16,747 bases of DNA from JBBRUG01 sp038247995 (GCA_038247995.1 JBBRUG010000107.1:1-16747), one strand, 5' to 3'; shown: positions 1-5,980, counted from the stretch's first letter. The notes: generated by a model from the sequence alone, not told the origin. Program-made: numbers and translations.

Positions 1-120
1 GCTGATCGGCGTGGCGCGGGTGCGTTCGGAGGCGTCCATAGCGCTTTCCAATGCACCGGCGCCGGTGCATTGGAAAGCGCTATGGACGCCTCCGAACGCA
101 CCCGCGCCACGCCGATCAGC
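1..120. repeat. Perfect 120-bp palindrome, no spacer
   Basis: Bases 1-60 are the exact reverse complement of bases 61-120, with the axis between 60 and 61 (ACCGGC|GCCGGT) and no mismatch in 60 bp per arm. It begins at the first base, so the arms may have been longer or this may be a contig end. The right arm is continuous with DNA encoding the start of a leftward membrane or exported protein, so the left arm looks like that coding DNA folded back on itself. A spacer-free palindrome of this size is usually unstable in bacteria. An assembly or amplification fold-back at a contig end is the most likely explanation. Confidence 0.93.
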
Positions 121-197
121 CAGCCGCCTAGCAGGAGGGTAGTTACCAGCAGAAGGTTCCAGTGTGAACGGCTCAGCGTCAACATCAGTTTCAGCAT
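1..197 (-). CDS. Partial gene: N-terminus of an exported or membrane-anchored protein, possibly thioredoxin-like
   Basis: On the minus strand an open frame begins at ATG 197 (or ATG 185) and runs off the left edge. From ATG 185 it reads a short basic head, MLTLSRSHW, then a hydrophobic stretch NLLLVTTLLLGGWLIGV (a signal peptide or single membrane anchor), then ARVRSEASIALSNAPA. Only bases 61-197 can be trusted, because 1-60 repeat them in reverse. The frame stays open through the fold-back, but that part (PVHWKALW...) is probably not real. A short anchor followed by an NAPAP-like linker is often seen at the start of TlpA/ResA-type redoxins in Chloroflexota, but no catalytic CxxC is present here, so that is a guess. 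No clear ribosome binding site is seen. The start lies inside a CTGAATG heptamer repeat. Confidence 0.45.
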   Translation of the reverse strand, partial: MLKLMLTLSRSHWNLLLVTTLLLGGWLIGVARVRSEASIALSNAPAPVHWKALWTPPNAPAPRRS

Positions 198-208
198 TCA
201 GCATTCAG
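188..208 (-). repeat. Heptanucleotide repeat CTGAATG at a gene start
   Basis: Read on the minus strand, CTGAATG occurs twice in a row (208-202 and 201-195), followed by a degenerate third unit CTGAAAC (194-188). The candidate start codon ATG 197-195 is the end of the second unit. Similar 7-bp repeats, with different sequence, lie before the genes at 3715 and 4754. Confidence 0.7.
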
Positions 209-324
209 AAGTATCCGCACAGGCCTTGCGGCACAGATACGCAGTATACCGCATTGCCCTGAATGCAAATCTAGAGCACTGAGCAGCATGACTGAGCTGC
301 TGAGGCCACTGAACCGGGTAGCTC

Positions 325-384
325 GCTGCGCTCGCGCCTGTCTGTAGCGGTGATGAGCCGGCTCACCGCTGCCACGAGCGCAGC
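325..384. repeat. Two-tier inverted repeat (REP-like hairpin)
   Basis: The outer arms GCTGCGCTCG (325-334) and CGAGCGCAGC (375-384) are perfect 10-bp complements. The inner arms AGCGGTGA (346-353) and TCACCGCT (363-370) are perfect 8-bp complements, and the centre contains the palindrome GAGCCGGCTC (355-364). The result is one long imperfect hairpin about 60 nt long. No T-run follows on either strand. It sits between divergent genes, so a terminator is unlikely; a dispersed REP/MITE-like element or cruciform-forming site fits better. Confidence 0.75.
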
Positions 385-542
385 AGGCCACCCGTCGCAG
401 TGCCTCAATTGGCTCATTTGGATTGCGCAGCGCTTTAGGAATGCACAATAGCGGCACCGATCGCGATCAACCTGACAGCTTCTAACATCCGCGAGAATTA
501 CGACTGCTTCCGGCTTCCCGCTTTCTGCCGCCTGGTCCGTGC

Positions 543-548
543 TACAAT
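543..548 (+). promoter_or_regulatory. Putative -10 box of lpdA
   Basis: TACAAT (543-548) matches the sigma-70-type -10 consensus at five of six positions and lies about 50 bases before the chosen GTG start. Transcription would begin near 555. No good TTGACA-like -35 is seen at the usual spacing, so the call rests on one hexamer. Confidence 0.4.
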
Positions 549-599
549 GGCGGGCGGATGCGCTGTGGCGCAGAACAGCGAAGTAGGAAGGGAACACTT

Positions 600-2009
600 G
601 TGAGTGATCAAGTATACGATCTGGTCATCATCGGGTCGGGGCCGGGCGGCTATGTAGCAGCGGTACGGGCAGCCCAACTTGGCATGAAGACGGCAATTAT
701 TGAAGCCGGCGCGCTGGGCGGCGTCTGTCTGAATATTGGTTGTATCCCCACCAAGGCGTTGCTGCATAGCGCCGACTTGCTGGAGGAAGTGCGCGAAAGC
801 AAGAAGTTCGGCGTGAATGTGGGCGAGATCAGCTTTGAACTAGCCGGTGCGCTGAAGCATAAGGATACGGTGATCAAGCAGAGCACCGATGGCGTCAATT
901 TTTTGATGAAGAAGAATAAGGTTGACGTGATCGCCGGCCGCGGCGCCATTGCCGGGCGCGGCCAGGTGCATGTGAAGCTGAATGACGGCGGCGAGCGCAC
1001 CGTCGCCGCCAAGCAGATCATTGTCGCCACGGGCGGGCGGCCACGGCCGCTGCCGGGCACGTCTTTCGACGGCAAGCGCGTGCTCTCGTCCACCGATATG
1101 CTCAACATGAGCGAAGTACCGGGCAGCCTGATGTCGATCGGCGCGGGCGCGATTGGGATTGAGTTTGCCTCGATGTATCGCTCATTCGGCGCGGAAGTAA
1201 CGGTTGTTGAGGCGCTGCCGCGGATCGTGCCTAACGAAGACGAAGAGGTGAGCGTCGAGTTGGAGAAGATCTTTAAGCGGCGCGGGATCACCACTATTGC
1301 CGGGGCCAAGGTCGAAGGCATCGATGTGGGTGAGAACAAAGTGGTGGTGACGGTGGTGGACAAGGCCGGGAAGAGCCAGCAGATCGGCATCGATAAACTG
1401 CTCGTCTCGATCGGCATTGCGCCAAATACCGCCGACCTGGGCCTGGAAGCGGCGGGCGTGCAACTCGACGGGCGCGGCTTCATCCAGACCGACGGCCACC
1501 TCGTGGCTGCCGATGGCATTTACGCGATCGGCGACTGCACGGCCAACACGCCCTGGCTGGCGCATAAGGCGAGCGCCGAGGGCATTCTGGCGGTGGAGCA
1601 TATGGCCGGCCACCACGTTACGCCGATCGACTACGGCAAGATCGCGGCTTGCACTTATTGCAACCCGGAGATCGCCAGCGTGGGGCTAACCGAGGCCAAG
1701 GCGAAAGAGCGCGGCTACGACGTGAAGGTGGGCAAGTTCCCCTTCTCGGCGAACGCCAAGGCGCGTGTGCTGGGCCAGAACAAGTATGGGTTCATTAAGC
1801 TCGTCGCCGACAAGCAGTATGGCGAGATTCTCGGCATGCATGCGATCGGCCCGCGCGTCACGGAGCTGATCTCCGAGGGTGGCCTGGCGCTGAGCCACGA
1901 GGCCACCGGCGCGAGTATGCTCAACACCATCCACGCCCACCCGACGCTGTACGAAGCGATCGGTGAAGCCGCGCATGCGCTGGAGCATGGGGCGCCGATC
2001 CATCTTTAG
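600..2009 (+). CDS. lpdA: Dihydrolipoamide dehydrogenase (E3)
   Basis: This is a class I flavoprotein disulfide reductase. It reoxidises protein-bound dihydrolipoamide with NAD+ as the shared E3 subunit of 2-oxoacid dehydrogenase complexes and the glycine cleavage system, in the cytoplasm. The GTG at 600 is chosen because AGGAAGG (585-591) lies 8 nt before it and the protein then has 469 residues, the usual length. An in-frame ATG at 558 would add 14 unlikely residues almost at the predicted transcript start. Visible motifs are the FAD-binding GSGPGG (residues 12-17) with Glu35, the redox-active pair Cys43/Cys48 in GGVCLNIGCIPTK, the NAD-binding GAGAIG, the second FAD motif AIGDC, and the C-terminal dyad His447/Glu452 in HAHPTLYE. 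The usual YTHPE segment reads YCNPE (Cys354-Asn355), a minor variation. All catalytic residues are intact. No E1, E2 or lipoylation gene is adjacent, so E3 appears to be a stand-alone gene. Confidence 0.96.
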   Translation: MSDQVYDLVIIGSGPGGYVAAVRAAQLGMKTAIIEAGALGGVCLNIGCIPTKALLHSADLLEEVRESKKFGVNVGEISFELAGALKHKDTVIKQSTDGVNFLMKKNKVDVIAGRGAIAGRGQVHVKLNDGGERTVAAKQIIVATGGRPRPLPGTSFDGKRVLSSTDMLNMSEVPGSLMSIGAGAIGIEFASMYRSFGAEVTVVEALPRIVPNEDEEVSVELEKIFKRRGITTIAGAKVEGIDVGENKVVVTVVDKAGKSQQIGIDKLLVSIGIAPNTADLGLEAAGVQLDGRGFIQTDGHLVAADGIYAIGDCTANTPWLAHKASAEGILAVEHMAGHHVTPIDYGKIAACTYCNPEIASVGLTEAKAKERGYDVKVGKFPFSANAKARVLGQNKYGFIKLVADKQYGEILGMHAIGPRVTELISEGGLALSHEATGASMLNTIHAHPTLYEAIGEAAHALEHGAPIHL

Positions 2010-2031
2010 CGCCCAGATACCGCCGCCGTAC

Positions 2032-2103
2032 GGGAGCCGCTTGTAGGCTCCCAGAGACGGCGCGACCTCCGCCAACGGGCGCGACCACGAGGGTCGCGCC
2101 TAC
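2032..2103. terminator. REP-like hairpin cluster between convergent genes
   Basis: Two hairpins lie between the lpdA stop and the stop of the leftward DICT-GAF gene. The first is GGGAGCC (2032-2038) with GGCTCCC (2046-2052) around a 7-nt loop. The second is GGCGCGACC (2078-2086) with GGTCGCGCC (2092-2100) around ACGAG, a perfect 9-bp stem. An extra copy of the GGCGCGACC arm lies at 2059-2067. GTAGGC (2043-2048) and GCCTAC (2098-2103) form an outer pair. There is no T-run, so this is either a bidirectional non-canonical terminator or a dispersed palindromic element. GGCGCGACC-loop-GGTCGCGCC motifs of this style are common intergenic repeats in Chloroflexota, as far as I recall. The second stem overlaps the leftward stop codon. 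Confidence 0.65.
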
Positions 2104-3347
2104 TGGCCCACTACCCGTTCTACGGCTTCCGCACCGAGCGACTGCTGAAGAATCGTCGTAATTTGTTCACTCCGAGTAAGGGTAGCCTGTTGTTCGCTCG
2201 TAAGCGGGCCTTCCTGGCGCAATCGCTGCTGTAAGCTGGTAAGCTGGCCGAGCGCAGCGCGTATACGGCGGGGCTGAAGAGTGCCCAACGAACCACGCAC
2301 CGGCGTCGGTAGGTACTCGGCTGTATGCGCCAGCAGCGCCGCAATCGCCTGAAGCGTTTCTGCATCTTCATCACTCCAGACTCCCTGGCGCGGATCGCCC
2401 ACCGTCAGCACCCCCAGCGTGCGCCCTCGCCCGATGATCGGCGCCGCACAAACTGAACGCGCCGCCGGTACCAGCGGGTCGGCATGGCGTTGCGTCCCGA
2501 TATCGCTTAGCAGCACTGCGCGCCCCTGAGTTAACACCTGGGCACTCACGCCTTCGCTCAGCGTGGGCGGCACGGTTACCGCCGTATCGCCGGTACGGGC
2601 GACCAGGCGTAATGTTCCACTTGCCTCGACAAACGTCACCACTGCGCCCGCCGCCCCAAACAGATCGTGCAGGATCTGCGTGATGTCGGCGCACAGTTCG
2701 TGATGGTGCCGCCGCCGCCCGAGCGCCTCCAGCGCCCGATGCAGGGTGAGCAGCCTGGCCCAACGGCGCTGGCCAAGCCGCCGCTGACTTTCCAACATCT
2801 CGACAAGTTGCCCGCTGATCCCGGCAATCGCGCTGCTCTGCGCCGCGTAGTTGCGCGCCGGCACCGGGCGATAGACATCGTTCAGCAGTTGCGAGATCAG
2901 CAGCGCACCGCGTTCAACCACCTGTTCGTCGTACGTCCAGAGCGTGTTGAAGCGCCGGCCGCCGGTGAGTTCATCGCGGCTGTTGAGTTGCTGCGCGATC
3001 AATGCGCTCCAGAATTCAGGGGCGTTCACCAACACAAACCACTCCCGCGCCAGCGGGTCGGTGGGCGCCAGTTCGATCCATTCGATGCCGGAGATCAGCG
3101 GCGGCGCGATGTCGGGCACGCCAAACACATATACCCGCCGACAACTCGCTGCAAGCCGGCTGTAGCGCCGCAATTGCACCGCAAAGTGCGAGAAGCGCTG
3201 GAATCCGGCATAGAAATCGACCGGCATGCGGTGCTGGATGACCTGATTTTCGATCAGGTGGCTAATCGCCTTCATCATTGGCACACTGTGTACTTGAAGC
3301 AACTCGCGGTATTGGCCAGCAATCGCGCGAAAGAGTGAAATGTTCAC
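2100..3347 (-). CDS. DICT-GAF sensory domain protein
   Basis: This is a 415-residue soluble signalling protein with no catalytic output domain. Residues about 1-165 match the DICT sensory domain (named for its occurrence in diguanylate cyclases and two-component systems): an N-terminal SLFRAIAGQYREL helix, HSVPMMKAISHLIEN, FYAGFQ, RVYVFGVPD, DPLAREWFVLV and a final FNTLWTYDEQVV. Residues about 165-205 are a charged helical linker. Residues about 206-345 form a GAF domain (AGAVVTFVEASGTLRLVA, CAAPIIGRGRTLGVLTVGD, WSDEDAETLQAIAALLAHTAE). The last 60 residues are helical and Gln-rich. GTG 3347 is chosen because a G-rich stretch lies just before it and homology starts there. The frame extends upstream to 3566, but that part is translated tandem repeat. 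No GGDEF, kinase or DNA-binding domain is present, so it may act through a partner. The bound ligand cannot be deduced. Confidence 0.85.
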   Translation of the reverse strand: MNISLFRAIAGQYRELLQVHSVPMMKAISHLIENQVIQHRMPVDFYAGFQRFSHFAVQLRRYSRLAASCRRVYVFGVPDIAPPLISGIEWIELAPTDPLAREWFVLVNAPEFWSALIAQQLNSRDELTGGRRFNTLWTYDEQVVERGALLISQLLNDVYRPVPARNYAAQSSAIAGISGQLVEMLESQRRLGQRRWARLLTLHRALEALGRRRHHHELCADITQILHDLFGAAGAVVTFVEASGTLRLVARTGDTAVTVPPTLSEGVSAQVLTQGRAVLLSDIGTQRHADPLVPAARSVCAAPIIGRGRTLGVLTVGDPRQGVWSDEDAETLQAIAALLAHTAEYLPTPVRGSLGTLQPRRIRAALGQLTSLQQRLRQEGPLTSEQQATLTRSEQITTILQQSLGAEAVERVVGQ

Positions 3348-3374
3348 GAGCGCCCCCCCAGTAGAAAAATTACG

Positions 3375-3389
3375 ATAGTATGTAGTATA
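3375..3389 (-). promoter_or_regulatory. Putative -10 boxes of the DICT-GAF gene
   Basis: On the minus strand, TATACT (3389-3384) and TACTAT (3380-3375) lie 28-42 bases before the GTG start at 3347. Either would give a short leader. No clear -35 is visible; upstream DNA is the octamer array, so the array would occupy the region where RNA polymerase makes its upstream contacts. Confidence 0.4.
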
Positions 3390-3397
3390 TCCTGGAT

Positions 3398-3568
3398 CAC
3401 TGAAACACTGAGCACACTGAGGCGCTGAGGGCGCTGAACCACGGAACCACGGAACCACGGAACCACTGAGCCGCTGAGGGCACTGAACCACGGAACCACG
3501 GAACCACGGAACCACTGAGCACACTGAGGCGCTGAGGGCGCTGAGGGCACTGAACCACTGAAGCACTG
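3398..3568. repeat. Octanucleotide tandem array A (ACCACGGA / CRCTGAGG family)
   Basis: About 170 bp are built almost entirely of 8-bp steps, with units such as ACCACGGA (two runs of three), CACTGAGC, ACACTGAG, GCGCTGAG and ACCACTGA. There is occasional slippage to 9 bp. A higher-order repeat is present: the block at 3406-3437 recurs at 3513-3544, 107 bp later. Because 8 is not a multiple of 3, the array is unlikely to be coding, although open frames cross it by chance. It lies between the divergent DICT-GAF and phosphoesterase genes and shares the GGAACC core with array B on the other side of the phosphoesterase. Beyond it, 3569-3668 is purine-rich DNA with GGAGTGGAGCATGGAGCGG-like short repeats and no gene. 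Confidence 0.88.
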
Positions 3569-3668
3569 AACTACTGAACTGCGGGAGGCTGGATGGAGTG
3601 GAGCATGGAGCGGATCAGGGAGCCATCAGGCTGGCATGGATGGTTGATGGGTGAATAGCCCGCTGCCC

Positions 3669-3689
3669 CTCCTGACTCCTGACTCCTGA
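3669..3689 (+). repeat. Heptanucleotide repeat (CTCCTGA)x3
   Basis: There are three perfect CTCCTGA units in a row, ending 25 bases before the ATG at 3715. They occupy the place where a -35 element would be expected for the -10 at 3700. Confidence 0.85.
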
Positions 3690-3699
3690 ACTTGTGCTG

Positions 3700-3705
3700 T
3701 ATACT
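3700..3705 (+). promoter_or_regulatory. -10 box predicting a leaderless transcript
   Basis: TATACT (3700-3705) ends only 9 bases before the ATG at 3715, so transcription would start at about 3712, at or just before the start codon. No Shine-Dalgarno sequence precedes the ATG, which agrees with leaderless or near-leaderless translation. No consensus -35 is present. Confidence 0.5.
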
Positions 3706-3714
3706 AAAAACAGG

Positions 3715-4563
3715 ATGAACATTGCTATTCTTGCCGATATTCACGGCAACTACGCCGCCCTTCAGGCCGTCGCCGCCGACATTGCCGCATGGGCGCCCGA
3801 CACCGTTGTCGTCGCCGGGGACATTGTCAATCGGGGGCCAGACTCGCGGGCCTGCCTGGCTGAAGTGCTACGCCTGCGCGATACGCAGGGCTGGCATGTG
3901 CTGCGCGGCAACCACGAAGGCTATGTGCTGCGTTACCACAATGAGCGGCACCGCTTGCCTACCTACGGTCCGCGCTACGAAATGGCGCGCCTGATCAACT
4001 GGACGTATACCCAGGTGGCTGATGCGCTGCCTGAATTGGCGGCCATGCCTGAGTATATGCGCCTGAATACACCAGGTGGTCAGGTTGCGATCTACCATGC
4101 CTCGATCCGCCACGACCGCGACGGGGTGCTGCGGCGCAGCAGTGATGAGGAACTGCGGGCGCAGATCGACCCTAGTGCAGCGGTGTTCTGCGTGGGCCAC
4201 ACCCATATGCCGTTTGTGCGCCGGGTCGATCAGACGCTGGTGGTGAATACGGGGGCGGTGGGGCTATCGTTCGACGGCGATCCACGGGCCGCTTATGCGC
4301 GCTTGACGCATAGTTGGGCCGGCTGGCACGCCGAGATCCAGCGCGTAGCGTACGATGTGCAGCTCACGGCGCACAACTTTCGTGCTAGCGGTATGTACGA
4401 CGCAATTGGCGCGCAGGCGGCAATTATGCTGGAGGAACTGGTGAGCGGTACGTCGTTGATGTTCGACTTTGTGCCGGCTTATCACGAACAACTGCTCAGC
4501 GGCACGATCAGCCTCGAAGATGCCGTGCGCGAGTTTCTCGCCGCGTATAAACGGGCGGCGTGA
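3715..4563 (+). CDS. Calcineurin-like metallophosphoesterase (YfcE/MJ0936-like)
   Basis: This is a 282-residue cytoplasmic protein of the Calcineurin-like phosphoesterase superfamily (metallophos_2 type), which hydrolyses phosphomonoesters or phosphodiesters with a two-metal centre. All metal-binding motifs are present in order: Asp8-x-His10 (ADIHGN), Gly35-Asp36 (AGDIVNRGPDS), Asn66-His67 (RGNHE), His128 (YHAS) and His162-x-His164 (GHTHMP). The ATG at 3715 is chosen because MNIAILADIHGN is the normal family start and the -10 box lies just before it; a GTG at 3694 would add seven unlikely residues and precede the -10. The C-terminal 70 residues extend beyond the core fold and are mainly helical. 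The substrate cannot be predicted from the sequence. The gene is flanked on both sides by octamer arrays, and its TGA overlaps the first unit of array B. Confidence 0.9.
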   Translation: MNIAILADIHGNYAALQAVAADIAAWAPDTVVVAGDIVNRGPDSRACLAEVLRLRDTQGWHVLRGNHEGYVLRYHNERHRLPTYGPRYEMARLINWTYTQVADALPELAAMPEYMRLNTPGGQVAIYHASIRHDRDGVLRRSSDEELRAQIDPSAAVFCVGHTHMPFVRRVDQTLVVNTGAVGLSFDGDPRAAYARLTHSWAGWHAEIQRVAYDVQLTAHNFRASGMYDAIGAQAAIMLEELVSGTSLMFDFVPAYHEQLLSGTISLEDAVREFLAAYKRAA

Positions 4564-4657
4564 GGAACCGAGGAACAAAGGAACCGAGGAACCGAGGAAC
4601 CGAGGAACAAAGGAACCGAGGAACAAAGGAACCGAGGAACAAAGGAACCGAGGAACA
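4562..4657. repeat. Octanucleotide tandem array B (GAGGAACC/GAGGAACA/AAGGAACC), 12 units
   Basis: Exactly twelve 8-bp units run without a break from within the stop codon of the phosphoesterase: GAGGAACC, GAGGAACA and AAGGAACC in varied order, mostly as alternating GAGGAACA-AAGGAACC pairs. The purine-rich strand is the coding strand. The GGAACC core is shared with array A. A minus-strand frame across it reads a repetitive peptide with no homology and is not a gene. Confidence 0.92.
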
Positions 4658-4691
4658 AGAATCATTTCGTAGAATGTAGGCTCAGCGGATG

Positions 4692-4697
4692 TATAAT
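4692..4697 (+). promoter_or_regulatory. Putative -10 box of alkC
   Basis: A perfect TATAAT lies at 4692-4697, just after array B, with TG immediately before it. Predicted transcription starts near 4704, giving a leader of about 50 nt. No good -35 is found 16-18 bp upstream, where the sequence is the edge of the repeat array. Confidence 0.5.
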
Positions 4698-4735
4698 TGA
4701 TCGCGCCGCACTCAGGAGTGTGTCTCGCCACTTAC

Positions 4736-4753
4736 CACTCGTCACTCGTCACT
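4736..4753 (+). repeat. Heptanucleotide repeat (CACTCGT) touching the alkC start codon
   Basis: CACTCGT occurs at 4736-4742 and 4743-4749, followed by the partial unit CACT (4750-4753) directly joined to ATG 4754. The repeat occupies the place of a ribosome binding site, and no Shine-Dalgarno sequence is present at normal spacing (the nearest AGGAG is at 4714-4718). Confidence 0.8.
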
Positions 4754-5872
4754 ATGACAGAAACCCCACTCCTCAAAGAGTTGTTCGGCCTGCCGCTGGC
4801 GATTACGCTGGCGGAGCGGATCGGCGCGGTGGCCCCGGCGTTTCCGGCGAAGGCGTTTCTGCACCGGATGGCCGAGCTATTGCCGCCGCTGGAGTTGAAG
4901 CAACGTGTTGCGGCGATGGCGGCCGCGCTGCGGGCTAGTTTACCCGATCCGTACCCGGAGGCGTTGGCGATTATTGTGGCCGCGCTCGGCCCCGTGCCGG
5001 AAGAGCGCGCGGCCATGTTTGCGGATACCTGGTACGCCTGGCCGCTGGCGACGTTTGTCGAGCAATACGGCCTGGAACACCCCCACGAGTCGCTGGCTGC
5101 GCTCCACGCAATCACTCAGCGCAGCACCGCCGAATTCGCCATCCGGCCCTTCATTCTGCGCTACCCTGAACTGACCTTATCCACGCTCGATATCTGGGCG
5201 GACGCCCCGAGCTTCCATGTGCGCCGGCTGGTGAGCGAGGGTACTCGCCCGCGCTTGCCCTGGGCGCCGCGCTTGCCGCCGTTTATCGCCGATCCGACGC
5301 CGGTGCTGGAACTGCTCGAACGGCTGCGCGATGATCCCTCGGCGTATGTGCGCCGCTCGGTGGCGAATAATCTGAACGACATTGCGAAAGATCACCCGGA
5401 GCGCGTACTTGCCACCGCCCAGCGCTGGATGCATGCCGCGCCGCCGGATCGTGAGCGACTGGTGCGCCACGCGCTGCGTACGCTGGTGAAGCAGGGTCAC
5501 CCGACAGCGCTGGAATTGCTCGGGGCGACGCAGGGCGCAGCGGTAGCCCTGGAGGCGTTGACAGCAACGCCGGAGCGGCTGCCGATCGGCGGGCGCGTGC
5601 AGATCAGCGCCATGTTGCGGGGTACGGCGGTTACGCCGCAACATCTCGTGATCGATTATGTTATGCACTTTGGCGGGGCAAATGGCATGCTGCGGCGCAA
5701 GGTGTTTAAGCTGCGCGCGGTTGATCTCGCTCCAGAGGCGACAATCACGCTGGAATGGACACACAGCTTCCGCCAACTCACCACTCGCCGCCATTACCCT
5801 GGTCGTCAGCGGATCGAATTACAAGTGAACGGCGTGATTGTGGGCGCGGCGGAGGTGTGGCTAATCGAGTGA
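4754..5872 (+). CDS. alkC: AlkC-type DNA alkylation-repair glycosylase with C-terminal Ig-like domain
   Basis: This 372-residue HEAT-like-repeat DNA glycosylase belongs to the AlkC family, which excises cationic alkylated bases (3-methylcytosine and 3-methyladenine type) without flipping the base out of the helix. The start MTETPLLKELFG is the typical family N-terminus, supporting ATG 4754 over the upstream TTG 4697 or GTG 4718. Helical repeats fill residues about 1-270. The highly characteristic block is SEGTRPRLPWAPRLPPFI (161-178), followed by DDPSAYVRRSVANNLNDIAK (193-212). Residues about 272-372 are beta-rich and fit the Ig-like DNA-contacting domain of the AlkC subtype that carries one. 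It stands alone as a single gene with its own promoter and a strong hairpin after it; no ada, alkA or alkB is nearby. I cannot confirm catalytic residues without an alignment. Confidence 0.9.
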   Translation: MTETPLLKELFGLPLAITLAERIGAVAPAFPAKAFLHRMAELLPPLELKQRVAAMAAALRASLPDPYPEALAIIVAALGPVPEERAAMFADTWYAWPLATFVEQYGLEHPHESLAALHAITQRSTAEFAIRPFILRYPELTLSTLDIWADAPSFHVRRLVSEGTRPRLPWAPRLPPFIADPTPVLELLERLRDDPSAYVRRSVANNLNDIAKDHPERVLATAQRWMHAAPPDRERLVRHALRTLVKQGHPTALELLGATQGAAVALEALTATPERLPIGGRVQISAMLRGTAVTPQHLVIDYVMHFGGANGMLRRKVFKLRAVDLAPEATITLEWTHSFRQLTTRRHYPGRQRIELQVNGVIVGAAEVWLIE

Positions 5873-5874
5873 GA

Positions 5875-5909
5875 GGATGGCTGGTCAAACGAAGTTCGAG
5901 CAGCCATCC
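5875..5909. terminator. Hairpin terminator between convergent alkC and the STAND regulator
   Basis: A perfect 9-bp stem GGATGGCTG (5875-5883) with CAGCCATCC (5901-5909) starts two bases after the alkC stop. Its 17-nt loop contains a further small stem, CGAA/TTCG (5890-5893 with 5895-5898). There is no U-run on either strand, so it is not a canonical intrinsic terminator, but position and symmetry suggest bidirectional termination or 3'-end protection. Confidence 0.65.
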
Positions 5910-5980
5910 CCACCGTCCCATCCGCAAATGCACATTCACGATCGCCTTCCAACGCATTGCCGCTGAGCCCGGTGCTTGCC

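Larger units (their letters stand above)
198..599. other. Divergent intergenic region before lpdA
   Basis: This gap of about 400 bp separates the leftward gene starting near 197 from lpdA. I see no convincing gene in it. It holds the heptamer repeat at its left end, a degenerate CTGAGC/CTGAGG/CTGAAC-type stretch at about 279-314 related in style to the octamer array at 3398, the compound hairpin at 325-384, and the putative lpdA promoter at 543-548. The short open frames crossing it encode no recognisable protein. Confidence 0.7.

Noticed and set aside
1..120. Hairpin telomere of a linear chromosome or plasmid
   Set aside because: The fold-back interrupts the coding start of a gene and no telomere resolvase or other terminal-replication gene is present; kept only as a remote alternative to an artefact.
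558..599. ATG 558 as the start of lpdA
   Set aside because: It lies almost at the predicted transcript start without a ribosome binding site, whereas GTG 600 has AGGAAGG at good distance and gives the normal family N-terminus.
650..1519. Long minus-strand frame opposite lpdA (289 residues)
   Set aside because: Ser/Pro/Thr-rich shadow of a conserved gene, with no recognisable domain; typical of GC-rich antisense frames.
3348..3566. Upstream in-frame extension of the DICT-GAF protein by 73 residues
   Set aside because: It is a translation of the octamer array (repeated VVPWFRGS-type peptides), precedes the likely -10 boxes, and the family homology begins at GTG 3347.
3398..4657. CRISPR array
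   Set aside because: The repeats are 8 bp with no unique spacers of uniform length and no cas genes nearby.
4264..4731. Minus-strand frame across array B
   Set aside because: It is made of repetitive peptide from octamer DNA and the antisense of the phosphoesterase; no homology or start signal.
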